64,000 nucleotides of DNA, from NCBI RefSeq assembly GCF_007556605.1, contig NZ_VJND01000012.1, forward strand, positions 22,373 to 86,372, given 5' to 3'. Under the pieces are notes generated by a model that made no database searches, was not told the origin of the DNA, and saw nothing but the letters and a program-made list of their open reading frames with translations. The position numbers were made by a program, and so were the translations under genes. Source of the stretch: Tepidimonas sediminis (GTDB taxonomy: Bacteria; Pseudomonadota; Gammaproteobacteria; Burkholderiales; Burkholderiaceae_C). Of this stretch, positions 48,465 to 58,081 are shown one piece after another; positions within the stretch are counted from its first letter, which is position 1; every line of letters begins with the position of its first letter.

Positions 48465-48491
48465 ATCCCGAACCTGCCGTCAGGAGTCAAC

Positions 48492-48935
48492 ATGAACCGC
48501 AACGACGTGACCGAAAAGATCATCGCGACCAAGGTCGCCAAGGGCATCAAGTGGGCCGACGTGGCCAAGCGCGTGGGCCAGTCCAAGGAGTGGACCACCG
48601 CGCTGTGCCTCGGGCAGATGACGGCCACGGCCGAGCAGGCACAGGTGCTGGCCGAGATCTTCGACCTGACCGACGAGGAGAAACGGTGGCTGCAGGTGGT
48701 GCCCTACAAGGGGTCGCTGCCGACCGCGGTGCCGACCGATCCGCTGATCTACCGCTGGTACGAGATCGTCAACGTGTACGGCACGACGATCAAGGAGCTC
48801 ATCCACGAGGAGTTTGGCGACGGCATCATGAGCGCGATCGACTTCAGCCTCGACATCACACGCGAGCCGGATCCGAAGGGGGATCGCGTCCGCGTGGTCA
48901 TGTCCGGCAAGTTCCTGCCGTACAAACAGTACTGA
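48492..48935 (+). CDS. cynS: Cyanate hydratase (cyanase)
   Basis: Cyanase converts cyanate and bicarbonate into ammonia and two CO2, giving a nitrogen source and detoxification. The 147-residue protein has the helical N-terminal domain and the catalytic core with Arg88 and Glu91 (YRWYEIVNVYG) and Ser114 (GIMSAIDF), the three active-site residues. It is followed by GTTIKELIHEEFGDG and the C-terminal SGKFLPYKQY. A CAGGAG site precedes ATG 48492. As the last gene of the operon it indicates that the transporter handles cyanate. Confidence 0.98.
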   Translation: MNRNDVTEKIIATKVAKGIKWADVAKRVGQSKEWTTALCLGQMTATAEQAQVLAEIFDLTDEEKRWLQVVPYKGSLPTAVPTDPLIYRWYEIVNVYGTTIKELIHEEFGDGIMSAIDFSLDITREPDPKGDRVRVVMSGKFLPYKQY

Positions 48936-48979
48936 ACGGTTTCCGGAAACCCGCTTCGGCTGCTGCTGGAAGACCCAGG

Positions 48980-49051
48980 GGCTCCGCGCTGGCGGCGGAG
49001 CCGGCCATGCCCTAAGCCGTGAAGAGAGCGGACGCCATCTTCGCGTCCGCT
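48980..49051 (+). terminator. Two hairpins after cynS
   Basis: The first hairpin is GGCTCCGC/GCGGAGCC (48980-48987 with 48995-49002). The second is AGCGGACGC/GCGTCCGCT (49027-49035 with 49043-49051), a perfect 9-bp stem with a 7-nt loop. Neither has a T-tract. Together they probably mark the end of the cyanate operon. The rest of the gap up to the tRNA shows nothing else. Confidence 0.4.
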
Positions 49052-49140
49052 GTCGCCGCGTGGCGGCGGCTTGGCAACCGTTCGAATTTGACCTCAGCCT
49101 GCGAGGCTGAGCCATGCCGGCGACGCCAGAAAAAGTCCGT

Positions 49141-49217
49141 TGGTCGGGGTGAGAGGATTCGAACCTCCGGCCTCTACGTCCCGAACGTAGCGCTCTACCA
49201 GGCTAAGCTACACCCCG
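49141..49217 (-). tRNA. tRNA-Pro (anticodon CGG)
   Basis: The minus strand folds as a 77-nt cloverleaf: acceptor CGGGGTG/CACCCCG, D-arm with GCTTAGCCTGGTAGAGC, anticodon stem CTACG/CGTAG closing TTCGGGA (anticodon CGG), T-arm GGAGG-TTCGAAT-CCTCT, and an encoded 3' ACCA. It decodes CCG, a frequent codon in this genome. Confidence 0.98.
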
Positions 49218-49236
49218 AGGCCTGCCGTTGTCCGCG

Positions 49237-50244
49237 TCAGGAGCGGCGCGTCAACAGCTGAGTCGCTAATTGTAGCAGAGCTTCGCGGTGTTGCTCGCGT
49301 ACAACGTCGTCGCCGGTCGGCAGGGCGCGCGCGGCGTCGAGGGCGCGCTGCGCCTCGGCGGCGGCGCAGGCACGTGCTTCGGCCAGGCCGCCGCTGTCGC
49401 GCACGATCGCCAGGATCTCGTTCAGCCGATCGCTGCCGCCCTGCTCGATGGCGGCGCGGATCAGCGCCGCCTGCTGTGGCGCGCAGCGGCGCAGCGCGCA
49501 GATGATGGGCAGCGTCACCTTGCCCTCACGCAGGTCGTCGCCGAGGTTCTTGCCGAGCTGCGCGGCGTCGCCCTCGTAGTCGAGCACGTCGTCGACGATC
49601 TGGAAGGCTGCGCCCAGCGCCTGGCCATAGGTGGCGCACAGCGCCTCCGTGGCCTCGTCCGCGCCGGCCAGCAGCGCGGCCAGCCGGGCGCTGGCCTCGA
49701 ACAGCTTGGCGGTCTTGGCGCGGATGACGCGCAGGTAGGCCGCTTCGTCCAGCGCGGCGTCGTGCATGTTCATCAGCTGCAGCACCTCGCCCTCGGCGAT
49801 GACGTTGGTGGCGTCGGCCAGCACGCGCATGATGCGCATGTCGCCGCAGTCCACCATCATCTGGAACGCGCGCGAGTAGAGGAAGTCGCCGACCAGGACG
49901 CTGGCGGCGTTGCCGAACACCTGGTTGGCGGTGTCGCGCCCGCGGCGCAGGGTCGATTCGTCGACCACGTCGTCGTGCAGCAGCGTGGCGGTGTGGATGA
50001 ACTCCACCACCGCCGCCAGCGTGTGGCGCCGTGCGTCGGTGCAGCCCAGCGCCCCGCACATCAGCAGCAGCAGGGCGGGGCGCACGCGCTTGCCGCCGGC
50101 GCCGATGATGTAGTGCGCCACCTGCCCGACCAGCGGCACGTCGCTGGTCAAGCGCTGGCGGATCACGGCATCGACCGCCTGCATGTCGGCGGCCACCAGC
50201 TGCAGCGCCTGGGTGGCGGTGGGGGCGGGGGCGGTGGTGTCCAA
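49237..50244 (-). CDS. ispB: Long-chain polyprenyl diphosphate synthase (octaprenyl type)
   Basis: This enzyme makes the C40-type side chain of ubiquinone from farnesyl diphosphate and isopentenyl diphosphate. The 335-residue protein has GGKRVRPALLLL, the first Asp-rich motif LLHDDVVDES, RRGRDTANQVFG, VGDFLYSRAF, and the second Asp-rich motif QIVDDVLDYEGD. The translated start is TTG 50244; the next in-frame ATG (MQAVDAVIRQ) would remove 20 residues and is also possible. A minus-strand TATAAT at 50309-50314 supplies a likely promoter, divergent to that of ahcY. Confidence 0.94.
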   Translation of the reverse strand: MDTTAPAPTATQALQLVAADMQAVDAVIRQRLTSDVPLVGQVAHYIIGAGGKRVRPALLLLMCGALGCTDARRHTLAAVVEFIHTATLLHDDVVDESTLRRGRDTANQVFGNAASVLVGDFLYSRAFQMMVDCGDMRIMRVLADATNVIAEGEVLQLMNMHDAALDEAAYLRVIRAKTAKLFEASARLAALLAGADEATEALCATYGQALGAAFQIVDDVLDYEGDAAQLGKNLGDDLREGKVTLPIICALRRCAPQQAALIRAAIEQGGSDRLNEILAIVRDSGGLAEARACAAAEAQRALDAARALPTGDDVVREQHREALLQLATQLLTRRS

Positions 50245-50308
50245 GGCAAGGTTGTCCGGAGGCCGGCCGGTGCGCGGCGCACCATGCCGGTCGTGGGGTT
50301 GCGGCCGG

Positions 50309-50314
50309 ATTATA
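50309..50314 (-). promoter_or_regulatory. ispB -10 element
   Basis: A perfect TATAAT on the minus strand predicts a start near 50302, about 58 nt before the TTG start codon of ispB. It lies 24 bp from the opposing TATAAT of ahcY. Confidence 0.5.
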
Positions 50315-50338
50315 GAAACCGATCGCGGCGCGGCCTCC

Positions 50339-50344
50339 TATAAT
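50339..50344 (+). promoter_or_regulatory. ahcY -10 element
   Basis: A perfect TATAAT on the plus strand gives a transcript start near 50351, exactly where the SAH riboswitch begins. No strong -35 is seen. Confidence 0.6.
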
Positions 50345-50350
50345 GTCAAC

Positions 50351-50467
50351 GGTTCCGCGAGGAGCGTTGCAGTGCCGCAGGCTGGTTCGAGCCCGGCGCG
50401 AGGCTCGACGGAACCGCCGCCCGCGCCAGCCCCGGCGCGCCGCGGCGATGCTGGCAACGACGCTCAC
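50351..50467 (+). promoter_or_regulatory. S-adenosylhomocysteine (SAH) riboswitch
   Basis: The conserved SAH aptamer elements appear in order: GAGGAGCGTTGCA, CAGGCT, a hairpin TCGAGCC/GGCTCGA, and the closing GCAACGACGCTCA, which pairs back to GAGCG and GTTGC to form P1. SAH riboswitches activate SAH hydrolase genes when SAH accumulates, and ahcY follows directly. Confidence 0.9.
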
Positions 50468-50509
50468 CCACCGGCGCGTGGCGTGAGCTTGCAAGCCCCC
50501 CGCCGGTGG
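50468..50509 (+). promoter_or_regulatory. Expression-platform stem of the SAH riboswitch
   Basis: CCACCGGCG (50468-50476) and CGCCGGTGG (50501-50509) form a perfect 9-bp stem enclosing a GCTTGCAAGC palindrome. It starts where P1 ends, is followed by no T-tract, and lies 14 nt before the TAGGAG ribosome binding site, so control may act on translation or on alternative P1 pairing. Confidence 0.45.
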
Positions 50510-50535
50510 CCCCCTCAAAGCGTAGGAGTCACCGC

Positions 50536-51972
<1,437 letters not shown>

Positions 51973-51990
51973 CGGCGGCGCGTGCGAGGC

Positions 51991-52758
51991 ATGCGGGCCG
52001 ATCAGGCGCTGGTGCAGGCGGGCCTTGCCGTGTCGCGTTCGGCGGCGCAGCGGCTGATCTGCGCCGGCGCGGTGCGCTGGCGCGCGGCTGAGGGCGCGCC
52101 GTGGCAGCCGCTGCGCAAGGCGGGCGACACCGTGCCGCCGCAGGCGCAGTGGCAGCTGGCGGATGACGCCGAGGTGCGCTACGTCTCGCGCGGCGGGCTC
52201 AAGCTCGCCGCGGCGCTGCAGCGCACCGGCGTGCCGGTGGCCGGGCGGCGCTGCCTCGACGTGGGGCAGAGCACCGGCGGCTTCACCGACTGCCTGCTGC
52301 AGGCGGGGGCCGCCCAGGTGGTCGGGGTGGACGTCGGCCACGGTCAGCTGCACCCGCGCCTGCGCGCGGACGCGCGCGTGCTGGCGATCGAGGGCTGCAA
52401 CGCGCGCGAGCTCAGCGCCGAGCGGCTCGTGGCCGCCGGCGGCCCCGCCGCCGCGCCGCCGTTCGACCTGATCGTCGGCGACCTTTCGTTCATCTCGCAG
52501 ACGCTGGTGTGGCCGGCGCTGGTGCCGCTGCTGGCGCCGGGCGGCTCGATGCTGATGCTGGTCAAGCCGCAGTTCGAGCTGCAGCCCGCCGACATCGGCA
52601 AGGGCGGCGTGGTGCGCGACGGGGGGGCGCTCGTGCGCGTGCGCCAGCGCATCGAGCGCGCCGCAGCCGCGCAGGGCCTCGTGCTGCGCGACTACTTCGA
52701 CAGTCCGATCGCCGGGGGCGACGGCAACCGGGAGTTTCTGGCATGGCTTTGCCGTTGA
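51991..52758 (+). CDS. TlyA-family rRNA 2'-O-methyltransferase (S4 + FtsJ domains)
   Basis: The 255-residue protein has an N-terminal S4 RNA-binding domain (RADQALVQAGLAVSRSAAQRLI). An FtsJ-like SAM domain follows, with LDVGQSTGGFTDCLLQAGA (about 83-101), DLIVGDLSFISQTLV and LVKPQFE. TlyA relatives 2'-O-methylate 16S and 23S rRNA cytidines; some are called hemolysin A by old annotation. ATG 51991 is chosen over the GTG at 51982. The last 16 nt overlap metF in another frame, so the two are coupled. Confidence 0.9.
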   Translation: MRADQALVQAGLAVSRSAAQRLICAGAVRWRAAEGAPWQPLRKAGDTVPPQAQWQLADDAEVRYVSRGGLKLAAALQRTGVPVAGRRCLDVGQSTGGFTDCLLQAGAAQVVGVDVGHGQLHPRLRADARVLAIEGCNARELSAERLVAAGGPAAAPPFDLIVGDLSFISQTLVWPALVPLLAPGGSMLMLVKPQFELQPADIGKGGVVRDGGALVRVRQRIERAAAAQGLVLRDYFDSPIAGGDGNREFLAWLCR

Positions 52759-53582
52759 GTTTCGAATTCTTTCCGCCCAAGACGCCGGAAGGCGCCGCCA
52801 AGCTGCGCGCGGCGCGGCAGCGGCTGTACGCGGCGCGGCCGCAGTTCTGCTCCGTCACCTACGGCGCCGGCGGCTCCACGCAGGAGGGGACGTTGGCCAC
52901 CGTGGCGGAGATCCAGGCCGAAGGCATGGACGCCGCGGCGCACTTCTCGTGCATCGGCGCCACGCGCGAGCGCGTGCGCGCGCAGCTGGCCGAGCTGCAG
53001 CGCATGGGTGTGAAGCGCCTGGTGGCGCTGCGCGGCGACCTGCCGAGCGGCTACGGGCTGGGTGGCGAGTTCACCTACGCGCGCGACCTCGTGGCCTTCA
53101 TCCGCGCGGAGTTCGGCGCCGCCTTCCACATCGAGGTTGCGGCCTATCCGGAGATGCACCCGCAGGCGCGCTCACCGCAGGCCGACCTGCAGGCGTTCGC
53201 CGAGAAGGTGCGCGCCGGAGCGGACGGCGCCATCACGCAGTACTTCTTCAACACCGACGCCTACTTTCGCTTCGTCGACGACGCGCATGTGCTGGGCGTG
53301 GACGTGCCGATCGTGCCGGGCATCATGCCGATCACCAACGCCTCGCAGCTGATGCGCTTCTCGGATGCCTGCGGCGCCGAGATCCCGCGCTGGATCCGCC
53401 TGCGGCTGCAGGGCTATGGCGACGACGTGGCCTCGATCCGCGCCTTCGGGCTGGATGTCGTCACCGACCTGTGCGACCAGCTGCGCACCGCCGGCGTGCC
53501 GGGCCTGCACTTTTACACGATGAACCAGGCCGAGCCGACGCTGGCGATTTTGCAGCGGCTGGGTATGATCGAGGCAGGGTAA
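52743..53582 (+). CDS. metF: Methylenetetrahydrofolate reductase
   Basis: MetF reduces methylene-THF to methyl-THF for methionine synthesis. The 279-residue FAD enzyme begins LSFEFFPPKTPEG with the catalytic Glu, and contains SVTYGAGGST, HFSCIGATRERV, ALRGDLPSG, QYFFNTDAYFRFVDD and VPGIMPITNASQL. It starts inside tlyA (16-nt overlap). It links SAH removal by AhcY to remethylation of homocysteine. Confidence 0.97.
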   Translation: MALPLSFEFFPPKTPEGAAKLRAARQRLYAARPQFCSVTYGAGGSTQEGTLATVAEIQAEGMDAAAHFSCIGATRERVRAQLAELQRMGVKRLVALRGDLPSGYGLGGEFTYARDLVAFIRAEFGAAFHIEVAAYPEMHPQARSPQADLQAFAEKVRAGADGAITQYFFNTDAYFRFVDDAHVLGVDVPIVPGIMPITNASQLMRFSDACGAEIPRWIRLRLQGYGDDVASIRAFGLDVVTDLCDQLRTAGVPGLHFYTMNQAEPTLAILQRLGMIEAG

Positions 53583-53637
53583 TGAGGCAAAGCGCCGCAC
53601 GGCGGCGCAAGGGTCAGCTCCCCTTGGAAGAGGCGCC

Positions 53638-53937
53638 ATGGACTGGATCGAACAGGCCCGCCGGCAACTGGACGGCGCGCTGCCGGAAGGCAGCCGCGTG
53701 ATCCTGTTCGGCTCGCACGCGCGCGGGCAGGCCCGGCCTGACAGCGACCTCGATCTGCTGGTCGTCGAGCCCGAAGTGACCGATCGTCACGCCGAGATGG
53801 CGCGGCTGGCGGCCCTGCTCGGGCGTGCGCATATCCCGGCCGACGTGGTGGTGATGAGCACGGCGGCCTTCGAGCGGCAGGCGGGCGTGGTCAACACGCT
53901 GGCGTGGCGAGCCCAGCGCGAGGGACGGGCGCTGTGA
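53638..53937 (+). CDS. mntA: MNT-type minimal nucleotidyltransferase (antitoxin)
   Basis: The 99-residue protein carries GSHARGQARPDSDLD, an exact GSx10DxD signature of minimal nucleotidyltransferases (Gly25 region), then a short helical tail. In MNT/HEPN pairs this protein AMPylates or otherwise neutralises the HEPN toxin. It overlaps the HEPN gene by GTGA. The GGAAGAGG site precedes ATG 53638. It sits between metF and metY, interrupting the methionine group. Confidence 0.87.
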   Translation: MDWIEQARRQLDGALPEGSRVILFGSHARGQARPDSDLDLLVVEPEVTDRHAEMARLAALLGRAHIPADVVVMSTAAFERQAGVVNTLAWRAQREGRAL

Positions 53938-54335
53938 GCGATGCGCTCACCCACGCGCGGCAGCTGCTGGCGCGGGCGCACGACGACGCCTACGTGATCG
54001 CCCGCTTGGCCGACGAGCCGGGCGCACCGGCCTGGGTACTGGGTTTTCACGCCCAACAGGCGGTGGAGAAGACGCTCAAGGCCGTGTTGACGCTGCGCGG
54101 GCAGGTCTATCCCCGCACGCACAACCTCGTGCTGCTGGCGCAGGTGCTGGAGGACGCAGGGCTGCTTTTGCCGCAGTCGCCGGATGCGCTGGCCACACTG
54201 GTACCGTATGGTGTGGCGCTGCGCTACGACGCCCTCGACGAGGATGAACCCCGCCTTGACCGCGGCGCCCTGCGCCGGCAGGTCGACTGGTGGCTGGCCT
54301 GGGCGCAACGGTTCGTCGATGGTGCAGGGGCGTAG
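53934..54335 (+). CDS. HEPN-domain protein (toxin of the MNT/HEPN pair)
   Basis: The 133-residue helical protein shows WVLGFHAQQAVEKTLKAVLTLRG followed by PRTHNLVLLAQVLEDAG, the HEPN four-helix pattern. The canonical HepT RNase motif RX4HXY is not present; the positionally equivalent residues are R-T-H. It may still be an RNase or act only as a binding partner. The start is GTG 53934, overlapping the mntA stop. No downstream gene belongs to the pair. Confidence 0.83.
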   Translation: MSDALTHARQLLARAHDDAYVIARLADEPGAPAWVLGFHAQQAVEKTLKAVLTLRGQVYPRTHNLVLLAQVLEDAGLLLPQSPDALATLVPYGVALRYDALDEDEPRLDRGALRRQVDWWLAWAQRFVDGAGA

Positions 54336-54452
54336 CGCCGTCGGCGTCTCGCCAGACGCGAGCCGCATGTCGGCCAGCAGGTCGCGCTCCAGGTCGAGCC
54401 AGTGGCCCGGATCCTGCCAGGGGCTCGGGCAGGGGGCTTGGCATGGTGCGAC

Positions 54453-54521
54453 GTCATGGCGCACGGTCATGTCGTCATGACGCAAAAGTCGTGGACGCCG
54501 CCGCGGCCGGTGCGCTATCGT
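54453..54521 (+). promoter_or_regulatory. metY control region
   Basis: GTCATG occurs three times (54453, 54466, 54474); the last two form a perfect inverted repeat GTCATG-TCGT-CATGAC (54466-54481), a possible operator. Downstream, TGGACG (54492-54497) and TATCGT (54516-54521), 18 bp apart, are a plausible promoter. The remaining gap from 54336 shows no convincing gene. Confidence 0.4.
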
Positions 54522-54555
54522 TGCCGGCGTTGCGTTTTTCGAGGAGAACTTGCCG

Positions 54556-55827
54556 ATGCGATTCGAGACCCAGGCCGTGCACGCCGGCTACCGCCCCGAC
54601 CCGACCACCAAGGCCGTGGTGCCGCCGATCTACCAGACGGTGGCCTATGCGTTCGACAGCGCGCAGCACGGCGCCGACCTGTTCGACCTGAAGGTGCCGG
54701 GCAACATCTACACGCGCATCATGAACCCGACGCAGGCGGTGCTGGAGGAGCGGCTGGCGGCGCTGGAAGGCGGCATCGGCGCGCTGGCGCTGGCCTCCGG
54801 GCAGGCGGCCATCACCTATGCGATCCAGACGATCGCCGAGGCCGGCGACAACATCGTCTCGGCCAGCACGCTCTACGGCGGCACCTACAACCTGTTCGCG
54901 CACACGCTGCCGCAGTTCGGCATCGAGGTGCGCTTCGCCGACAGCGACCGGCCCGAGACCTTCGAGCCGCTGATCGACGCGCGCACCAAGGCGATCTACT
55001 GCGAATCGATGGGCAACCCGCGCGGCAACGTCACCGACATCGCGGCGCTGGCGGCCATCGCGCACCGCCACGGCGTGCCGCTGATCGTCGACAACACGGT
55101 GCCGAGCCCCTACCTGTGCCGCCCGTTCGAGCACGGCGCCGACATCGTCGTGCACTCGCTGACCAAGTACCTCGGCGGCCACGGCACCAGCGTCGGCGGG
55201 GCGATCGTCGATTCGGGCAAGTTCCCGTGGGCCGAGCACAAGGCGCGCTTCCGCCGCCTGAACGAGCCCGACGTCAGCTATCACGGTGTCGTCTACACCG
55301 AGGCGCTGGGGCCGGCGGCCTACATCGCGCGGGCACGCGTGGTGCCGCTGCGCAACATGGGCGCGGCGATCTCGCCGTTCAATGCCTTCCTGATCCTGCA
55401 GGGCATCGAGACGCTGCCGCTGCGCATGGACCGCATCTGCGACAACACGCTGGCGGTGGCGCAGTTCCTGCGCCAGCACCCCAAGGTGCGCTGGGTGCGC
55501 TACGCCGGGCTGCCGGACGATCCGTACCACGCGCTGGCGCAGCGCTACCTGGGCGGGCGCGCTTCGGGCCTGCTGACCTTCGGCATCGAGGGCGGGCGCG
55601 CCGCCGGCGAGCGCTTCCTGGATGCGCTGCAGCTCTTCACGCGGCTGGTCAACATCGGCGACGTGCGCTCGCTGGCCACGCACCCGGCCAGCACCACGCA
55701 CCGGCAACTGTCGCCCGAGGAGCTGGCCAAGGCCGGCGTCACCGAGGACACGGTGCGCCTGTGCGTCGGCATCGAGCACATCGAGGACCTGAAGGCCGAC
55801 CTGGCGCAGGCGCTGGCGGCCGCCTGA
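54556..55827 (+). CDS. metY: O-acetylhomoserine aminocarboxypropyltransferase (homocysteine synthase)
   Basis: This PLP enzyme makes homocysteine from O-acetylhomoserine and sulfide. The 423-residue sequence has the family N-terminus [76 protein letters not shown], and the PLP lysine in [16 protein letters not shown] 54556 lies 9 nt after GAGGAG; the TTG at 54550 is too close to it. The closely related cystathionine enzymes lack the long C-terminal [14 protein letters not shown] segment seen here. Confidence 0.95.
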   Translation: MRFETQAVHAGYRPDPTTKAVVPPIYQTVAYAFDSAQHGADLFDLKVPGNIYTRIMNPTQAVLEERLAALEGGIGALALASGQAAITYAIQTIAEAGDNIVSASTLYGGTYNLFAHTLPQFGIEVRFADSDRPETFEPLIDARTKAIYCESMGNPRGNVTDIAALAAIAHRHGVPLIVDNTVPSPYLCRPFEHGADIVVHSLTKYLGGHGTSVGGAIVDSGKFPWAEHKARFRRLNEPDVSYHGVVYTEALGPAAYIARARVVPLRNMGAAISPFNAFLILQGIETLPLRMDRICDNTLAVAQFLRQHPKVRWVRYAGLPDDPYHALAQRYLGGRASGLLTFGIEGGRAAGERFLDALQLFTRLVNIGDVRSLATHPASTTHRQLSPEELAKAGVTEDTVRLCVGIEHIEDLKADLAQALAAA

Positions 55828-55894
55828 GCTGGTGACGTGTCCCGGCGCGGTGTGTTGGCGGGGAGGCCGGCGCCACATCCGGTGGCGGCGCGGT

Positions 55895-56815
55895 TCAGCC
55901 TTGGGCCTCGCCCGCGTCCACCTTCCACGCCGCAGCCGGCCCCTGGCGCAGGGCGGCCAGCAGCCACGGCAGCGCCGTGCGCAGCTGGTCGGCCAGGGTG
56001 TAGGGCGGGTTGATGACGAAGAGGCCGCTGGCGCGCAGGCTGCCGGCGGGGCGGCCGCGCGCGGCGGCGGCCTTGGCCGCCGGGTCGGCCGGCGTGCCGA
56101 CGTTGAGTTCGGCCTGCAGCCACGCGCGGCCGTGGTGCTGCGCCAGCGCGCGCAGGCGCCTGGGCAGCGCGTGCGCCTGCTCGCGCGCGATCAGCGGGTA
56201 CCAGACGACGTAGCAGCCGACGGCGAAGCGGTGCAGCGCCTCGCCCAGCGTCGCCACCACGGTGGCGTAGTCGCGCTTGAGCTCGTAGCTGGGGTCGATC
56301 AGCACCAGGCCGCGCCGCGATGGGGGCGGCAGCAGGGCGCGCAGGCCGGTGAAGCCGTCGCTGCGGCGCAGCTCGATGGCCGGGCGGGGCTCGCGCGCGC
56401 GCCAGTCGCGCACCGCGCGATCCAGCAGCCGGCCGTCGGTCGGGTGCCACTCGAACAGCACCAGCCGGTCCTGCGGCCGCAGGCGCGCGGCCAGCAGCGC
56501 CGGCGAGCCGGGGTAGTGGCGCAGCGCACCGTCCGGGTTGGCCGCGGCCACCGCGTCCAGGTAGGCGCGCACCGCGGCCGGGGCGTCGCGGTGGGCGGTG
56601 GCGTGCGCCCACAGCGCGCCGATGCCGGCCTGCGCCTCGCCGGAGGTGCGCGCGGCTTCGTGGTCGAGCCGGTACTGCCCGGCGCCGGCGTGCGTGTCCA
56701 CCAGCAGCAGGCCGCCGTCCTTGCGCTGCAGGTGTTCCAGCGCCGCCAGCAGCGCGACGTGCTTGAGCACGTCGGCATGGTTGCCGGCGTGGAACGCGTG
56801 TCGATAGCTGAACAT
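55895..56815 (-). CDS. rlmJ: 23S rRNA (adenine2030-N6)-methyltransferase RlmJ
   Basis: RlmJ methylates A2030 of 23S rRNA. The 306-residue protein begins FSYRHAFHAGNHADVLKH, with VDTHAGAGQYRL as SAM loop, VLIDPSYELKRDY as catalytic DPPY-like motif, CYVVWYPLI and SGLFVINPPYTL near the end. ATG 56815 is the family start. A TACGAT hexamer on the minus strand (56822-56827) ends 6 nt before it. It is transcribed divergently from rplM. Confidence 0.95.
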   Translation of the reverse strand: MFSYRHAFHAGNHADVLKHVALLAALEHLQRKDGGLLLVDTHAGAGQYRLDHEAARTSGEAQAGIGALWAHATAHRDAPAAVRAYLDAVAAANPDGALRHYPGSPALLAARLRPQDRLVLFEWHPTDGRLLDRAVRDWRAREPRPAIELRRSDGFTGLRALLPPPSRRGLVLIDPSYELKRDYATVVATLGEALHRFAVGCYVVWYPLIAREQAHALPRRLRALAQHHGRAWLQAELNVGTPADPAAKAAAARGRPAGSLRASGLFVINPPYTLADQLRTALPWLLAALRQGPAAAWKVDAGEAQG

Positions 56816-56890
56816 GGGCCGATCGTAGCCCACGTCGGCGCGCGGGCGCGACACCCGGTCGGTTCTGACCGAGGGATCGGCGCTTTCTGT

Positions 56891-56896
56891 TAGAAT
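56891..56896 (+). promoter_or_regulatory. rplM-rpsI -10 element
   Basis: TAGAAT lies 123 nt before rplM and would give a 5' UTR of about 115 nt, long enough for ribosomal-protein autoregulation. I see no clear -35 or a named leader motif. Confidence 0.45.
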
Positions 56897-57019
56897 GCCC
56901 TGTTTCGCAGCGCTTGCCTGGCTCCGCGGCGAAACCTTCGAGCCCACCTCAGAGGCCGCCAGCAGAAGCGGCACCGACCGTGGAAAAGAGCCGGCCAAAC
57001 CACTGAAAGCTCACGCATC

Positions 57020-57451
57020 ATGACCAAGACCTTCAGCGCCAAGCCCGCTGAGGTGGTGCACGAGTGGTTTGTGATTGACGCCACCGACAAGGTGCTCGGA
57101 CGTGTCGCCAGCGAAGTGGCACGCCGGCTGCGCGGCAAGCACAAGGCCATCTACACCCCTCACGTCGACACGGGCGACTTCATCATCGTCGTCAACGCCG
57201 ACAAGATCCGCGTCACGGGCAACAAGGCCCTGGACAAGATCTACTACCGCCACACCGGCTATCCGGGTGGCATCCGCTCGATCAACTTCCGCGACATGCA
57301 GGCCAAGCACCCCGGCCGCGCGCTGGAGAAGGCCGTCAAGGGCATGCTGCCCAAGGGACCGCTGGGCTACGCGATGATCAAGAAGCTCAAGGTCTACGCG
57401 GGCCCCGACCATCCGCACGGCGCCCAGCAGCCCAAGGTGCTGGAGATCTAA
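57020..57451 (+). CDS. rplM: 50S ribosomal protein L13
   Basis: L13 is an early-assembling 50S subunit protein. The 143-residue sequence has [49 protein letters not shown] and [19 protein letters not shown]. rpsI follows after 12 nt with a strong AAGGAG site, the conserved L13-S9 pair. Confidence 0.98.
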   Translation: MTKTFSAKPAEVVHEWFVIDATDKVLGRVASEVARRLRGKHKAIYTPHVDTGDFIIVVNADKIRVTGNKALDKIYYRHTGYPGGIRSINFRDMQAKHPGRALEKAVKGMLPKGPLGYAMIKKLKVYAGPDHPHGAQQPKVLEI

Positions 57452-57463
57452 AGGAGCGGCAGC

Positions 57464-57856
57464 ATGATCGGTGAATGGAACAACGGCACCGGCCGGCGCA
57501 AGACCAGCGTCGCCCGCGTGTTCCTGAAGAAGGGCTCGGGCAAGATCACGATCAACGGTCGTGACATCCGCGAGTATTTCGGTCGCGAGACCTCCATCAT
57601 GATCGCGCGCCAGCCGCTGGTGCTGACCGGCCATGAGGAGACGTTCGACATCATGGTCAACGTGCACGGCGGCGGTGAATCCGGCCAGGCCGGTGCGGTG
57701 CGCCACGGCATCACGCGTGCGCTGATCGACTACGACCCGAGCCTGAAGCCCCAGCTGAGCGCTGCCGGCTACGTCACGCGCGATGCGCGTGAGGTCGAGC
57801 GCAAGAAGGTGGGTCTGCGCAAGGCCCGCCGCGCCAAGCAGTTCAGCAAGCGCTGA
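57464..57856 (+). CDS. rpsI: 30S ribosomal protein S9
   Basis: The 130-residue protein shows [19 protein letters not shown], the [19 protein letters not shown] loop and the basic tail [17 protein letters not shown], whose final Arg reaches the P-site tRNA. It is the second gene of the L13-S9 operon. Confidence 0.98.
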   Translation: MIGEWNNGTGRRKTSVARVFLKKGSGKITINGRDIREYFGRETSIMIARQPLVLTGHEETFDIMVNVHGGGESGQAGAVRHGITRALIDYDPSLKPQLSAAGYVTRDAREVERKKVGLRKARRAKQFSKR

Positions 57857-57912
57857 AGACCGCGCCTGCGCACGGCTGCCGCCGCCATCGGCAGGCGGGG
57901 CCTTCACGACGT

Positions 57913-57949
57913 CAACCGCCCGTCGCGTCCACCGATGCGCGGGCGGTTG
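57913..57949 (+). terminator. Hairpin after rpsI
   Basis: CAACCGCCCG (57913-57922) and CGGGCGGTTG (57940-57949) form a perfect 10-bp stem 56 bp after rpsI. There is no T-tract. It is the best candidate for the end of the rplM-rpsI transcript; the remaining bases to erpA show nothing else. Confidence 0.4.
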
Positions 57950-58081
57950 GCCATTGCGGGGCGGGGCATGCCGGGCAAGTCCCTGCCGCCGGTGTTGGCA
58001 TGCCGGCCAGGGGGAGCGACGCTGGCCGTCCCGTTGCGCTAAGCTCCCGCCCATCGACCAACCATCACGAGGAGCGCTGCC

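Noticed and set aside
49019..49261. An 80-codon plus-strand frame containing RIRTSGLYVPNVALYQ
   Set aside because: It is the antisense translation of tRNA-Pro; this peptide recurs wherever such a tRNA is translated on the wrong strand.
53787..54485. Minus-strand frame with natural-looking DPGHWLDLERDLLADMRLASGE segment
   Set aside because: Only about 50 codons outside the HEPN gene look protein-like and there is no ribosome binding site or family. It might be a decayed gene remnant, but the evidence is too weak to annotate.
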